Source: Novosphingobium indicum (GTDB taxonomy: Bacteria > Pseudomonadota > Alphaproteobacteria > Sphingomonadales > Sphingomonadaceae). Taken from it: a stretch of DNA of 64,000 nucleotides. This document shows positions 47,697-56,374 of the stretch, in pieces. The position numbers and the translations under genes are program-made. Location of the stretch: the NCBI RefSeq assembly GCF_014645195.1, contig NZ_BMLK01000015.1:1-64000 (forward strand). Direction: 5' to 3'. The notes under the pieces are model-generated. The model was not told the DNA's origin. It saw nothing but the letters and a program-made list of their open reading frames with translations, and did no database searches. Position 1 is the stretch's first letter, and every line of letters begins with the position of its first letter.

Positions 47697-48469
47697 GCGG
47701 AGGCCTTCCGGAACAGCGCGAAGAAGTTGCGCGTCGTCACCTCGGCCAGATGTTCCGGCGAAACGCCGCGCAAGCCGGCGACGAAACGGGCGGTATCAGC
47801 CGTGTAGGCCGGCTCGCACTTGCGTCCACGATGCGGCACCGGCGCGAGGAACGGGGAATCGGTTTCCACCAGCAGCCGGTCTTCGGGAAGCTCTGCAGCA
47901 ACGGCCTGCAAGTCCTTAGCGTTCTTGAAGGTTACGATGCCGGAAAGCGAGATTGTAAGTCCCAGATCGAGTACTTTGCGGCCGAATTCGGCACTCGCGG
48001 TGAAGCAGTGGATGAGGGCGGGGAACGCGCCCTTCTCCGTCTCTTCCTCGAGAATGCGTGCCGTATCGTCTTCCGCATCGCGCGTGTGCACGATCAGCGA
48101 CAGACCCGTTTCACGAGCCACGGCAATATGCGTGCGAAACAAGGCCTGCTGCACCGCGCGGTCGGACTTGTCGTAGTAGTAGTCGAGCCCGGTTTCACCG
48201 ATACCGATGACCTTGGGATGGGCTGCCGCTTCCAGCAGAGCCCCCTCGCCCAGATCGGCATGCTGGTCCGCCTCGTGCGGATGAATGCCCACCGAGGCCC
48301 AGACATCCTTTTCGCGCGCCGCGGTGCCGACAACCTTGTCCCACTCGCGCTGGCGGGTGGAGATGTTGAGAAAACCGCCGATACCGGCCGCACGGGCGCG
48401 GTCCAGGACGCCTTGCTGGTCCTCGACGAGGCCTTCGTACTCGAGATGGCAGTGGGAATCGATCAGCAT
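47693..48469 (-). CDS. tatD: TatD-family metal-dependent hydrolase
   Basis: 258 residues of the amidohydrolase barrel with the usual metal ligands: DSHCHLEY at the start, GETGLDYYYDKS, IVHTRDAEDDT, HCFTASAEFG and ETDSPFLAP. TatD-type enzymes are 3'-5' DNA/RNA nucleases linked to DNA repair. Its start overlaps the metG stop by one base. Confidence 0.9.
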   Translation of the reverse strand: MLIDSHCHLEYEGLVEDQQGVLDRARAAGIGGFLNISTRQREWDKVVGTAAREKDVWASVGIHPHEADQHADLGEGALLEAAAHPKVIGIGETGLDYYYDKSDRAVQQALFRTHIAVARETGLSLIVHTRDAEDDTARILEEETEKGAFPALIHCFTASAEFGRKVLDLGLTISLSGIVTFKNAKDLQAVAAELPEDRLLVETDSPFLAPVPHRGRKCEPAYTADTARFVAGLRGVSPEHLAEVTTRNFFALFRKASA

Positions 48470-50028
48470 CAGGCCGACGCTTCCTCGGGCATTTCGAGAC
48501 GCGGAAACACACCCTCAGGCTTCGCAATTGTGAAGCCGCTGGCAGCGAGCGTTTCGAGCCAGTCCGACTGTTCCAGCGCCGTATAGTCGCGCGCATCGGC
48601 AGCGACGCCCATCTGGTCTAGCAGCTTGTCGATGGCGGTCGGAACCACGGGACGTACGGCAATCGCCAGACTGCGCACACAGCGCAGCAGCGTCATCAGC
48701 ACGGCTTCCATGCGTTCCGGATCGGTCTTGCGCAGCGTCCAGGGCGCCTGTTCGTCGACATACTGGTTGCAGGCAAAGACAGCGCGCATCCACGCTTCCA
48801 GCCCAGCCGAGAAATCGAGGTCCATGAACGCCCGGCGCATGCCCCCAACGCCGACGGCAACGGCATCGGCCAAGGCCACATCGGCGTCGTCGAGCGGCAA
48901 GCTCGGCTTAAGAGTGCCATCCATGTTCTTGAAAATCATGGAGAGCGTGCGCTGCGCCAGATTGCCGAAACTGTTTGCCAGTTCGGCATTGCACCGCGTC
49001 ACGATGGCTTCGTGCGACCAACTCCCATCCTGCCCGAAAGCGACTTCACGCATCAGGAAATAGCGCAGGGTATCGACCCCGTAGGCCTCTGCCAGATCGA
49101 TCGGATCGGTGACATTGCCGAGCGTCTTCGATTCCTTCTGCCCCCGGTTCAACAGGAAACCATGACCGAAGACCTGCTTGGGCACCGGCAGGCCGGCGCT
49201 CATCAGGAAGGCTGGCCAGTAGACGGTGTGGAACCGCACGATGTCCTTGCCGATCAGGTGCAGGTCGCCCGGCCAGTACTTCGCGAAATCACCGCCCTCG
49301 GCCGGAAAGCCGAGCCCGGTGATGTAGTTCGTGAGCGCATCGACCCACACGTACATCACGTGGTTCTCGCTGCCCGGCACTTTCACACCCCAGTCGAAGC
49401 TGGTGCGCGATACCGAAAGGTCACGAAGTCCGCCTTCGACGAAGCGCATCACCTCGTTAAGACGGCTTTCCGGGCGGATGAAGTCGGTCGATTTGTAGAG
49501 ATCGAGCAGTCGGTCCTGATATTTGGAGAGCCGGAAGAACCACGATTCCTCGACGGTCCATTCGACGGGCGTATTCTGGGGAGAGAGCTTTTGCCTCCCC
49601 TCGCCTTCGATCAGCTCGCTTTCGTCGTAGTAGGCTTCGTCGCGGACCGAATACCAGCCTTCATAGCGATCAAGATAGAGATCGCCGTTGGCTTCCATGC
49701 GGCGCCAGAGTTCCTGCACCGACTCATGGTGACGCGGTTCGGTCGTGCGAATGAAGACATCGTAACTGACATTGAGTTTGTCACACATGTCAATGAAATG
49801 CTGCGACATTTCCGCTGCCAGCTCCGCCGGCGTTATGCCGAGGTCGCGCGCCTTCTGGGCCATCTTCAGACCGTGTTCGTCGGTGCCGGTCTGGAACCGC
49901 ACGTCGAAACCCTCGGCCTTGTGATGGCGCGCGATGACGTCTGCGGCAATCGCCTCATAGGCATGGCCGATATGCGGCTTGCCATTGGGATAGCTGATCG
50001 CGGTGGTAATGTAATATGGCTCGCCCAT
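48469..50028 (-). CDS. metG: Methionyl-tRNA synthetase
   Basis: 519 residues, the compact alphaproteobacterial type without a long C-terminal extension. HIGH appears as GKPHIGHAYEA and the KMSKS loop as NRGQKESKTLGN, with Glu and Thr at two usual positions. TGTDEHG, the Rossmann DVFIRTTEPRHH segment and the anticodon-binding part are present. The start at 50028 is chosen for the usual MGEPYYITTAISYPNG. It lies 29 bp after holB. Confidence 0.96.
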   Translation of the reverse strand: MGEPYYITTAISYPNGKPHIGHAYEAIAADVIARHHKAEGFDVRFQTGTDEHGLKMAQKARDLGITPAELAAEMSQHFIDMCDKLNVSYDVFIRTTEPRHHESVQELWRRMEANGDLYLDRYEGWYSVRDEAYYDESELIEGEGRQKLSPQNTPVEWTVEESWFFRLSKYQDRLLDLYKSTDFIRPESRLNEVMRFVEGGLRDLSVSRTSFDWGVKVPGSENHVMYVWVDALTNYITGLGFPAEGGDFAKYWPGDLHLIGKDIVRFHTVYWPAFLMSAGLPVPKQVFGHGFLLNRGQKESKTLGNVTDPIDLAEAYGVDTLRYFLMREVAFGQDGSWSHEAIVTRCNAELANSFGNLAQRTLSMIFKNMDGTLKPSLPLDDADVALADAVAVGVGGMRRAFMDLDFSAGLEAWMRAVFACNQYVDEQAPWTLRKTDPERMEAVLMTLLRCVRSLAIAVRPVVPTAIDKLLDQMGVAADARDYTALEQSDWLETLAASGFTIAKPEGVFPRLEMPEEASA

Positions 50029-50057
50029 GGGCGGTCGCACTTTCTCTTCAGGTGTGA

Positions 50058-51032
50058 CTAGCGAGCGGTTTCTCTAGGCATCGCGGTCGAGGCCAGCAAC
50101 CCGCCAATTTCCATTATGAGCAGTCCGGCATCAAAATTGTAGGTCGGGGCCTGCATGCTGATCTTGCTCAGCGTACCGTGCGCCTCGATAATGCGGAGTT
50201 GGCGAGCTCTTGAGGAACCGGCCAGTTCGGAAACGAGCACACTGCGCGCCAGTTCCAGTGCGGCGACCTGCCGTTCCCGTGTCGGACGCGCGCCCATTTC
50301 GTCTGCAAGAGCCCCGCGTAAGTGATAGTCCGCGTCGCCTTCGTGCAGGATGCGCAGCATCAACTCGTGGATCCTGCCCAGATCCTGTTCGACGAACGTG
50401 AGCGCCATGCCGGGCGATCCCTGCGCCGCCGAGATGGCGGCTTCGCGCGAGGCGCTGTCGGCCTCGGGCACATCGCGGCGGATGACGGCATCTAGTTCGT
50501 CTGCGCCCAGCGCTGCGAAACGCAGGATGCGGCAGCGGGACCGAATTGTGGGCAAGAGCCTTCCGGGCTGGTGCGTGACCAGCAGAAAATAGGTGCCGAC
50601 CGGTGGCTCCTCAAGGCTCTTGAGCAAAGCGTTCACGGCGTTCTTTTCGAGATCGTCCGCCGGATCGATCACGATGGCGCGGCGGCTTCCCAGAGTCGGG
50701 CGCGTGGTAAGCCGCTGCTGCATCCTACGCACCTGGTCGATGGTAATGTTGCGCTTGGTCTGGAAGGGTTTGCCGTCGGCCTTTTTCTTGGCCTCGTCGT
50801 CATTTGCCGGCAAATGTTCGAGAATATGCACGTCCGGATGGGTGAGCGGATCAGGCGTCTTGCTTCCCGGCTCGCGCACCAGTTCAGCCGCCGCTGCACG
50901 CGCAAAGGCACGCTTGCCCAGTCCCTTGGCGCCGGAAAGCAGCCACGCGTGGTGCATGCGCTCGGATTCGATCGCCCCCGTCCACTCACGCCAGGCGGCA
51001 TCCTGACCGATGAAAGATGGGCCGCCACTCAT
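50058..51032 (-). CDS. holB: DNA polymerase III, delta' subunit
   Basis: 324 residues from ATG 51032 (MSGGPSFIGQDAAW). The AAA+ clamp-loader fold shows LLSGAKGLGKRAFARA, VIDPADDLEKNAVNALLKSLEEPP, and the sensor-1 region LLVTHQPGRLLPTIRSRC. The Walker A Lys is present, though delta' binds ATP poorly in most species. It loads the sliding clamp. Start overlaps the tmk stop (ATGA). Confidence 0.93.
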   Translation of the reverse strand: MSGGPSFIGQDAAWREWTGAIESERMHHAWLLSGAKGLGKRAFARAAAAELVREPGSKTPDPLTHPDVHILEHLPANDDEAKKKADGKPFQTKRNITIDQVRRMQQRLTTRPTLGSRRAIVIDPADDLEKNAVNALLKSLEEPPVGTYFLLVTHQPGRLLPTIRSRCRILRFAALGADELDAVIRRDVPEADSASREAAISAAQGSPGMALTFVEQDLGRIHELMLRILHEGDADYHLRGALADEMGARPTRERQVAALELARSVLVSELAGSSRARQLRIIEAHGTLSKISMQAPTYNFDAGLLIMEIGGLLASTAMPRETAR

Positions 51033-51676
51033 GCCGGAGGCAAAAGCGGTATGAGCGCGTCCCATACACCGGCCCGGGTTTCTTCCGGCGTACCGTTGCC
51101 ATCGATACGGGCAAAACGCTGCGGTTCGGTTTCGGCAAACGTCGCGAACGCCTGCGCGACGCGCGCATGGTAGGCGGTGTCGCGGCCGCCGATACGGTCG
51201 GTTCCATGCGTATCGCGCAGGGCAAGCCGCTGTGCGGCAACGTCGGGCGCGACTTCGATAAGCACGGTCAGATCGGGGAGCATGCCCTGACTGCCGATGG
51301 TATGGAGCGCGATGATATCGTCATCGGACAGGCCACCGCCACCACCTTGATAGGCGCGGCTCGAATCCAGAAACCGGTCGCACACGACCCAGCCCCCGCG
51401 GGCCAGCGTCGGTCTGATCAGGCTTTCGACATGGTCGGAGCGCGCGGCGGCGAAAAGCAACGCTTCTGCGCGCGGATTCCATCCTGCGCCTTCGTCGCCG
51501 GGTGCGCCTTCAAGCAGAAGCTTGCGGATCGCTTCCGCGCCCGGGGTGCCGCCCGGCTCACGCGTCACCACGACTTCGATCCCGCGCGCGCGCAAAGCCT
51601 GGGCAAGAAGCCGGGCCTGGGTCGATTTACCGGCCCCTTCCCCACCCTCGAGCGCGATGAATCGTCCTGTCGTCAT
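51029..51676 (-). CDS. tmk: Thymidylate kinase
   Basis: 215 residues from ATG 51676. P-loop EGGEGAGKST, DR(F/Y)-type DRFLDSSRAYQG and LID-region RIGGRDTAYHARV identify it. It makes dTDP from dTMP. Stop and start overlaps of 4 bp link it to dacC before and holB after it. Confidence 0.95.
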   Translation of the reverse strand: MTTGRFIALEGGEGAGKSTQARLLAQALRARGIEVVVTREPGGTPGAEAIRKLLLEGAPGDEGAGWNPRAEALLFAAARSDHVESLIRPTLARGGWVVCDRFLDSSRAYQGGGGGLSDDDIIALHTIGSQGMLPDLTVLIEVAPDVAAQRLALRDTHGTDRIGGRDTAYHARVAQAFATFAETEPQRFARIDGNGTPEETRAGVWDALIPLLPPA

Positions 51677-52845
51677 GAGAAGAGGATGATAAGCCCGTTC
51701 CACAGCCTGTCCAGCGTCCCCGCCTTGCCCACATCGCGCGCTGCGTAGAGCGGGATGTGGCCCGGAGAGAGGCCTTCGACCTTGATTTCCAGTGCCCCGA
51801 CCTCTTCACCCTTGCGGATCGGGGCTACCAGAGGGCCGCGATAATGCACGGAAAGGGAAATCTTGCGCTGGCTGTCCTTGGGCAGGGTCGCATGCACCTC
51901 GCGGTTGGCAACCAGCGGAACGGAGAGCGCGTCGCCGTTCTGGACTTTGGCTTTCGCGACGGGCTGCCCCTTGTCGAACAGGCGACGCGGCGCCCACGCG
52001 GAAAAGCCCCATTCCATGAGGGCCCTTGCGGCTTTATCGCGAATGGGCGTTGTCGGCGATCCCGCCAGAACCATCACGAGCCTGCGGCCGTTACGCTCGG
52101 CCGTTCCGACGAAGTTGTAGCCCGCTTCGCGCGTGTAACCGGTCTTGATCCCGTCCGCCCCGGGCACGACGCCGGTTATGGGATCGTGGCTGCGCATGTT
52201 CACGTCCCCGGCCATGCCCTTCCAGAACCAGCGCTTGTGGCCCGAGAACTCGCGATAGAGCCTCGGATGACGGGTGACCATCGCATCGGCGAGCTTCACC
52301 ATGTCGCGGGCCGTAACGTAGGTAAGTCCCTCGTCCATCCAGCCATTGGGCGTGTGGTAGTGACTGCGCGTCATGCCGAGGCGCTGCGCCGCTGCGTTCA
52401 TCTTCGCGGTCCACTTGTCCACGCTACCGGCATAGCCTTCGGCGAGCACAACGCATGCGTCGTTTGCCGACTGGGTCATAACTCCATGAAGCAGATCGCG
52501 GGTTGTGGGCCTGTCCTCCACGGTAAGGTACATATTGGTACCTTTGGCGAACCATTCCTTTTCGGTCTCCGGCCGTTCCACGAACACCCGGTCCAGCGAG
52601 AGCCGTCCGGCGTCGATCTCCTCGAACGCGACATAGGCGGTCATCACCTTGGTAACCGACGCCGGTAGGAAGGGCGTATCGGGGTGGCGCGCGTCGAGAA
52701 CCTGGCCCGACCCGAGATCGACCAACAGGTGTACCGGTATCGGCTTCAGTTCCGCCGGAGGCACCGGGTTCGCAGCACTGGCAGCCGTGGCGACGAGGCC
52801 CACCGGCAACGCCATTGCCACCGCAAACTTCACGATCGACTTCAA
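51673..52845 (-). CDS. dacC: D-alanyl-D-alanine carboxypeptidase (DacC/PBP5-6 type)
   Basis: 390 residues if TTG 52845 is the start; the frame continues upstream without family-like sequence, and no ATG fits. Signal peptide (about 1-24), then the low-molecular-weight PBP fold: SxxK as PASVTKVM, SxN as SANDAC, KTG as DGIKTGYT. The C-terminal domain (about 280-375) holds the outer beta domain (VANREVHATLPK) and probable membrane-binding end. It trims D-Ala from pentapeptides. Confidence 0.9.
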   Translation of the reverse strand: MKSIVKFAVAMALPVGLVATAASAANPVPPAELKPIPVHLLVDLGSGQVLDARHPDTPFLPASVTKVMTAYVAFEEIDAGRLSLDRVFVERPETEKEWFAKGTNMYLTVEDRPTTRDLLHGVMTQSANDACVVLAEGYAGSVDKWTAKMNAAAQRLGMTRSHYHTPNGWMDEGLTYVTARDMVKLADAMVTRHPRLYREFSGHKRWFWKGMAGDVNMRSHDPITGVVPGADGIKTGYTREAGYNFVGTAERNGRRLVMVLAGSPTTPIRDKAARALMEWGFSAWAPRRLFDKGQPVAKAKVQNGDALSVPLVANREVHATLPKDSQRKISLSVHYRGPLVAPIRKGEEVGALEIKVEGLSPGHIPLYAARDVGKAGTLDRLWNGLIILFS

Positions 52846-52906
52846 GACCCGACTTCTCCCGCGCGCCACTACTCGCGCCTGATTTCTGCGGAGCCGGTTC
52901 TTCCGA

Positions 52907-53938
52907 TCAATCCGCAGACTGGATTCGTGCGTCGCTATAGCCCGCGCTTTTCGCCTTCTCCAGCGCGGGCGCAGCTTGTGCACGGTTTGCGAAGGGGCCG
53001 AGTTGCACGCGCCAGTACTTGCCGCTGTGGCTGATGTTGCCATCGAGCTGCTTGGCAGCCTTCTTGGCGTTGGCTTCCACGCCGAATGCGGCGACCTGCA
53101 CGACCAGCGTTCCCTTCGCCGACGGCGGCGTTGTCGCGGCTTCCGTCGTCGCCGGCTTCGGCGCTTCCGGTTTTGGCGCAGCAGGCGGGACGGGAGCTAA
53201 AGGCGCGATCGCGGCATCCGGATCGACCGAAACGGGCGTTGCAGGCACCGGCGAAGGCTCGGGCGTCGGCATCGTCTTTGGCGGCTTGCTCGTTTTGACA
53301 TCCGGCTTCGGCGCAGGGGTCTTCGTCACTGACGGGGAGACCTCTTTCGGCATTGCAGGCGGCGTCGATGGCGATGGGCGCAGTGGCTCCTGCTCGGCCA
53401 GCTTGCGGCGCAGCACTTTCAGAAGCCCGTCGGGCGTTTCCATGCGCTCTGGTGCGCGTTTGCCGGTGCGCAGCAGCGACCGTTCGGGTTCTGGCGGATT
53501 GACCCGCCGCACGCGAACGGGCGAATGCTGCCCAGGTGCCAGGCCGAGTTGCGCGGCGGCCATCGGCGAGAGCTGGATCAGCACGTCGTTGACCATGGGG
53601 CCACGCTTTTCGAGGCGCAGGAGGATAGTCTTGCCGGTATCGAGAGCGGTAACTTCGACATAGCATGGCAGCGGTAGCGTCTTGTGCGCGCCGGTAATAC
53701 CGGACAGTTCCTCGCCGCCGATGGTGGCATAGCCGACCGCGTCGTAGTTGAGCTGGTCCGTTGGGGTCCAGACGGTGTTGCCAATGGTGAAAGGCTCGCC
53801 GACAACCACCGGATAATCCGCCGCCGGTCCCGTTACCGGAGCGGCAGGCCTTTCATCGCGGTCCTTTGCATATGCGGGGCCTGTACTCAGCAGGAGAAGC
53901 GCCGCAAGCGGCAGAACGCGTTTAACGGGCAATCTCAT
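52907..53938 (-). CDS. rlpA: RlpA-like protein with SPOR domain, catalytic site altered
   Basis: 343 residues from ATG 53938. Signal peptide, then a double-psi barrel domain (about 60-150: GAHKTLPLPCYVEVT, LRLEKRGPMVNDVLIQLSP). Active RlpA has His in the first segment and Asp in NDRGP in the second; here His stays but N-D is replaced by E-K (EKRGP). Lytic transglycosylase activity is thus unlikely by the usual mechanism. A Pro-rich linker follows and a C-terminal SPOR domain binds denuded glycan. It overlaps the mltB end. Confidence 0.85.
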   Translation of the reverse strand: MRLPVKRVLPLAALLLLSTGPAYAKDRDERPAAPVTGPAADYPVVVGEPFTIGNTVWTPTDQLNYDAVGYATIGGEELSGITGAHKTLPLPCYVEVTALDTGKTILLRLEKRGPMVNDVLIQLSPMAAAQLGLAPGQHSPVRVRRVNPPEPERSLLRTGKRAPERMETPDGLLKVLRRKLAEQEPLRPSPSTPPAMPKEVSPSVTKTPAPKPDVKTSKPPKTMPTPEPSPVPATPVSVDPDAAIAPLAPVPPAAPKPEAPKPATTEAATTPPSAKGTLVVQVAAFGVEANAKKAAKQLDGNISHSGKYWRVQLGPFANRAQAAPALEKAKSAGYSDARIQSAD

Positions 53939-54956
53939 CAGCAAGCAATCCCACGGACATGGCATAATAGTTTGAGCAGTTGTACTGCAGGATTACCCGA
54001 TAATTCCCGGTTAACAGATAAGCGGGCGTGCCAGGTCCGTCGGGCTGGAACAGCGATGCAAGCATGTCGTTACCGATCGGCTTGAGCGGTGAGATGCCGA
54101 GTCCGCGCCACTCCGACACAGTCTTCCACTGCGAATGACGGGCGTGGACGCGGTCGCAGCTCGGTGCATTGAGCTTGGTCGTGTAGGTATCGACATCGAA
54201 GCCGGAAGGCACGGCGACACGCACGCCCCAGGGCTGCCCCTGCCGCCATCCGGCATCGCGGAAGTAGTTCGCGATCGATGCGAGGGCATCGGCGGAATTG
54301 TCGAAGATATCGGCATTGCCATCACCATCCCCGTCCACCGCCAGGCGCAGATAGACGCTGGGCAGGAATTGCGGATAGCCGAAGGCTCCGGCCCAGCTGC
54401 CCTTCAGCTTGTACTGGGGCACGCCGCGGTCCACCATCTTCATCAGGGCGATCAGCTCGCCCTCGAACAGGTCGCGCCGGCGGCCTTCCCACGCGAGCGT
54501 CGCCAGCGAACGGGCAAGATCGAAGTCTCCGGTATAGCTGCCGTAGTTCGTCTCATGCCCCCAGATCGCGAACAGCACGGGTGCTGGCACACCATAGCGC
54601 TGTTCGATTCCCGGCAGGATCGAGGACAACGAGGCATAGCGCGACCGGCCACGGCTCACGATCGAACTGCCGACGTGCCGGGCGATATAGGGTGCCATGG
54701 GCGGCGGCGCGCTCTGGCGACCGGGCTGCGCAGTGTCGAGCTCTATCACGCGCTGGTTCGGCGTCAGGACGCCCAGGACCGAATTGATGGTCCGTGCACT
54801 GACCCCCTCGCTGCGGGCATGCGAGGCGACGACCTCCATGTACGAGGAAAAGCTCTCCTGCTGCGCATCGGCGCGCATGGCCGGCAAGGGCACCATCGCG
54901 AGAATGGCGGCAATGAGGGGTAGGCGCAGGCGCTTGCGTGTCGTGTTAGCTGTCAT
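53922..54956 (-). CDS. mltB: Membrane-bound lytic murein transglycosylase B
   Basis: 344 residues from ATG 54956. Signal peptide ends near MRADAQ. The GH103-like domain has the catalytic Glu in AIWGHETNYGS, plus SWAGAFGYPQFLPS and DNSADALASIANYF. It cuts the MurNAc-GlcNAc bond with anhydro end. It is the first gene in the long minus-strand unit, so wall enzymes, nucleotide metabolism and replication are transcribed together. Confidence 0.94.
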   Translation of the reverse strand: MTANTTRKRLRLPLIAAILAMVPLPAMRADAQQESFSSYMEVVASHARSEGVSARTINSVLGVLTPNQRVIELDTAQPGRQSAPPPMAPYIARHVGSSIVSRGRSRYASLSSILPGIEQRYGVPAPVLFAIWGHETNYGSYTGDFDLARSLATLAWEGRRRDLFEGELIALMKMVDRGVPQYKLKGSWAGAFGYPQFLPSVYLRLAVDGDGDGNADIFDNSADALASIANYFRDAGWRQGQPWGVRVAVPSGFDVDTYTTKLNAPSCDRVHARHSQWKTVSEWRGLGISPLKPIGNDMLASLFQPDGPGTPAYLLTGNYRVILQYNCSNYYAMSVGLLADEIAR

Positions 54957-55097
54957 CCCTTTGAATTTCGCACAAACCCGCGCCCTTGCAAACCGTCCGT
55001 TCACCGTTCCGGTGGACAGCCGGCGCACAGGCAATCCCGTTCACCGACGCACACCCCCTTGCACGGCGGACACATTCGGTTATGCGCAAGGGCGAGC

Positions 55098-55187
55098 GGA
55101 CAGGTGGCCGAGTGGTTTAAGGCAGCGGTCTTGAAAACCGCCGTGGGTTCACGCTCACCGTGGGTTCGAATCCCACCCTGTCCGCCA
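55098..55187 (+). tRNA. tRNA-Ser(UGA)
   Basis: 90-base class II tRNA with a long variable arm. Acceptor stem GGACAGG / CCTGTCC, anticodon stem GCGGT / ACCGC with loop CTTGAAA (anticodon UGA), T-loop TTCGAAT and encoded CCA. It is followed by a GNAT gene with no recognised integrase near it. Confidence 0.96.
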
Positions 55188-55325
55188 ACTCTTCCGAACC
55201 AGGTCGAACGCGTCGATGGTCATCTGGATCGTGGGCGCCAAACTTCCCTGCGTGATCTCGATCAAGGCATGCGGTACAATACCGGCATAGGGACCGGTCA
55301 TTCCTCTCATCGGAGTTCACCTTCC

Positions 55326-55838
55326 ATGTCTGTTGACGCCCTGACGCTCGCCACGCGCTCCGGTATCGATATCGATGTCCGCCCCGTCACGGAGGCAGAC
55401 GAGCCCGAAATCGCTGCGTTTTTCGATCGGGTTTCGGATGACGACCGGCGTTTCCGGTTTCTGGCCGCCGGAGATCATGTCACGCATGAGCAATTGCAGC
55501 CGCTGGTGCACACCGACCACTTCCGGACCGAATCGTGGCTTGCGTTCAATACGGCGAGCGGGCGTCTAGTGGCTTCGGGACTCTTGGCCTGCGATGGTCC
55601 GCTGGACACTTGCGAAGTTGCCATTTCGGTCGGCGGCGATCATCGCGGCAAGGGCATCGGGTGGGCCATGCTCGATTTTCTGGCGAAGCAGGCTGAAGCG
55701 CGTGGATGCCGCCGCGTGATCTCCATCGAAAGCCGGGACAATCACGCCGCGATCGATCTGGAGCGCGAAAAGGGCTTCACACCGGAGCCCTTCGACGGCG
55801 ATCCGACCCTGGTTGTGCTTTCCAAAACCTTTCGCTGA
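55326..55838 (+). CDS. GNAT family N-acetyltransferase
   Basis: 170 residues from ATG 55326. The acetyl-CoA-binding motif V/I-x-x-x-x-R/Q-G-x-G-I/A is visible in GGDHRGKGIGWAMLDFLAKQ, followed by IESRDNHAAIDLEREKGF. The substrate is not predictable. It is alone, 138 bp after tRNA-Ser. Confidence 0.9.
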   Translation: MSVDALTLATRSGIDIDVRPVTEADEPEIAAFFDRVSDDDRRFRFLAAGDHVTHEQLQPLVHTDHFRTESWLAFNTASGRLVASGLLACDGPLDTCEVAISVGGDHRGKGIGWAMLDFLAKQAEARGCRRVISIESRDNHAAIDLEREKGFTPEPFDGDPTLVVLSKTFR

Positions 55839-55988
55839 TGGGCCCATCAGGTGCGCTCGGCATCCGAACCACGCACTTCGTTGATCTTTAAAGACTTATC
55901 CACTGAATCCTGAAGGTGCAGAGCCTGTCGCTAACGGTATGGTAACGCCGGGCAGGCACATGCGTCTTCAGCACACAGGGAGACAGTC

Positions 55989-56312
55989 TTGTACCAGGAA
56001 CGGATTTCCGCCCCGAAGGATCAACGAACCGAGCGCAAGGAACGCGTCGGCGTGGTTCTCCTGTGCGAAGTGCGTCAGGGTACACGGCCGTGGAAGATGG
56101 CACGGCTCGAGGATCTTTCGCCCGACGGGTTCCGGATCGCCTGGCTTCCCGATGCGCGCTCCGAACTGCCGCTGCGCATCCGCATTCCCCGGATGGAACT
56201 GCTGACCGCCCATATCCGCTGGATCCGTGAAGGTGCAGTCGGCTGCGAATTCGCAAGCCCGCTGCACGTGGCCGTCTTCGAGCACATCGTCGCTGCGGCC
56301 GGCGTCAACTGA
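55989..56312 (+). CDS. PilZ-like protein, small
   Basis: 107 residues starting at TTG 55989 after a GGAG-like site (GGGAGACAG). RTERKERVGVVLLCEV and ARLEDLSPDGFRIAWLP follow the RxxxR and D-x-S-x-x-G pattern of PilZ domains, the second motif being LSPDGF. It is shorter and less canonical than the one at 36620, so c-di-GMP binding is probable but not certain. Confidence 0.75.
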   Translation: MYQERISAPKDQRTERKERVGVVLLCEVRQGTRPWKMARLEDLSPDGFRIAWLPDARSELPLRIRIPRMELLTAHIRWIREGAVGCEFASPLHVAVFEHIVAAAGVN

Positions 56313-56325
56313 CGTCCAAAAAGAA

Positions 56326-56351
56326 AAGGGCGCGCCGTCAGGCACGCCCTT
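56326..56351 (-). terminator. Terminator of the E2-thioesterase-lpd unit
   Basis: AAGGGCGTGCC pairs with GGCGCGCCCTT (one mismatch) around TGAC and is followed on the minus strand by TTTTCTTTTT. It lies past the lpd stop, between convergent genes. Confidence 0.85.
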
Positions 56352-56374
56352 CCCCCTATCTCTGCGGCGAGGCC

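Noticed and set aside
55098-55187. tRNA-Ser as an island attachment site
   Set aside because: Both sides are core-like genes; no integrase or direct repeat of the tRNA end is visible within the window.
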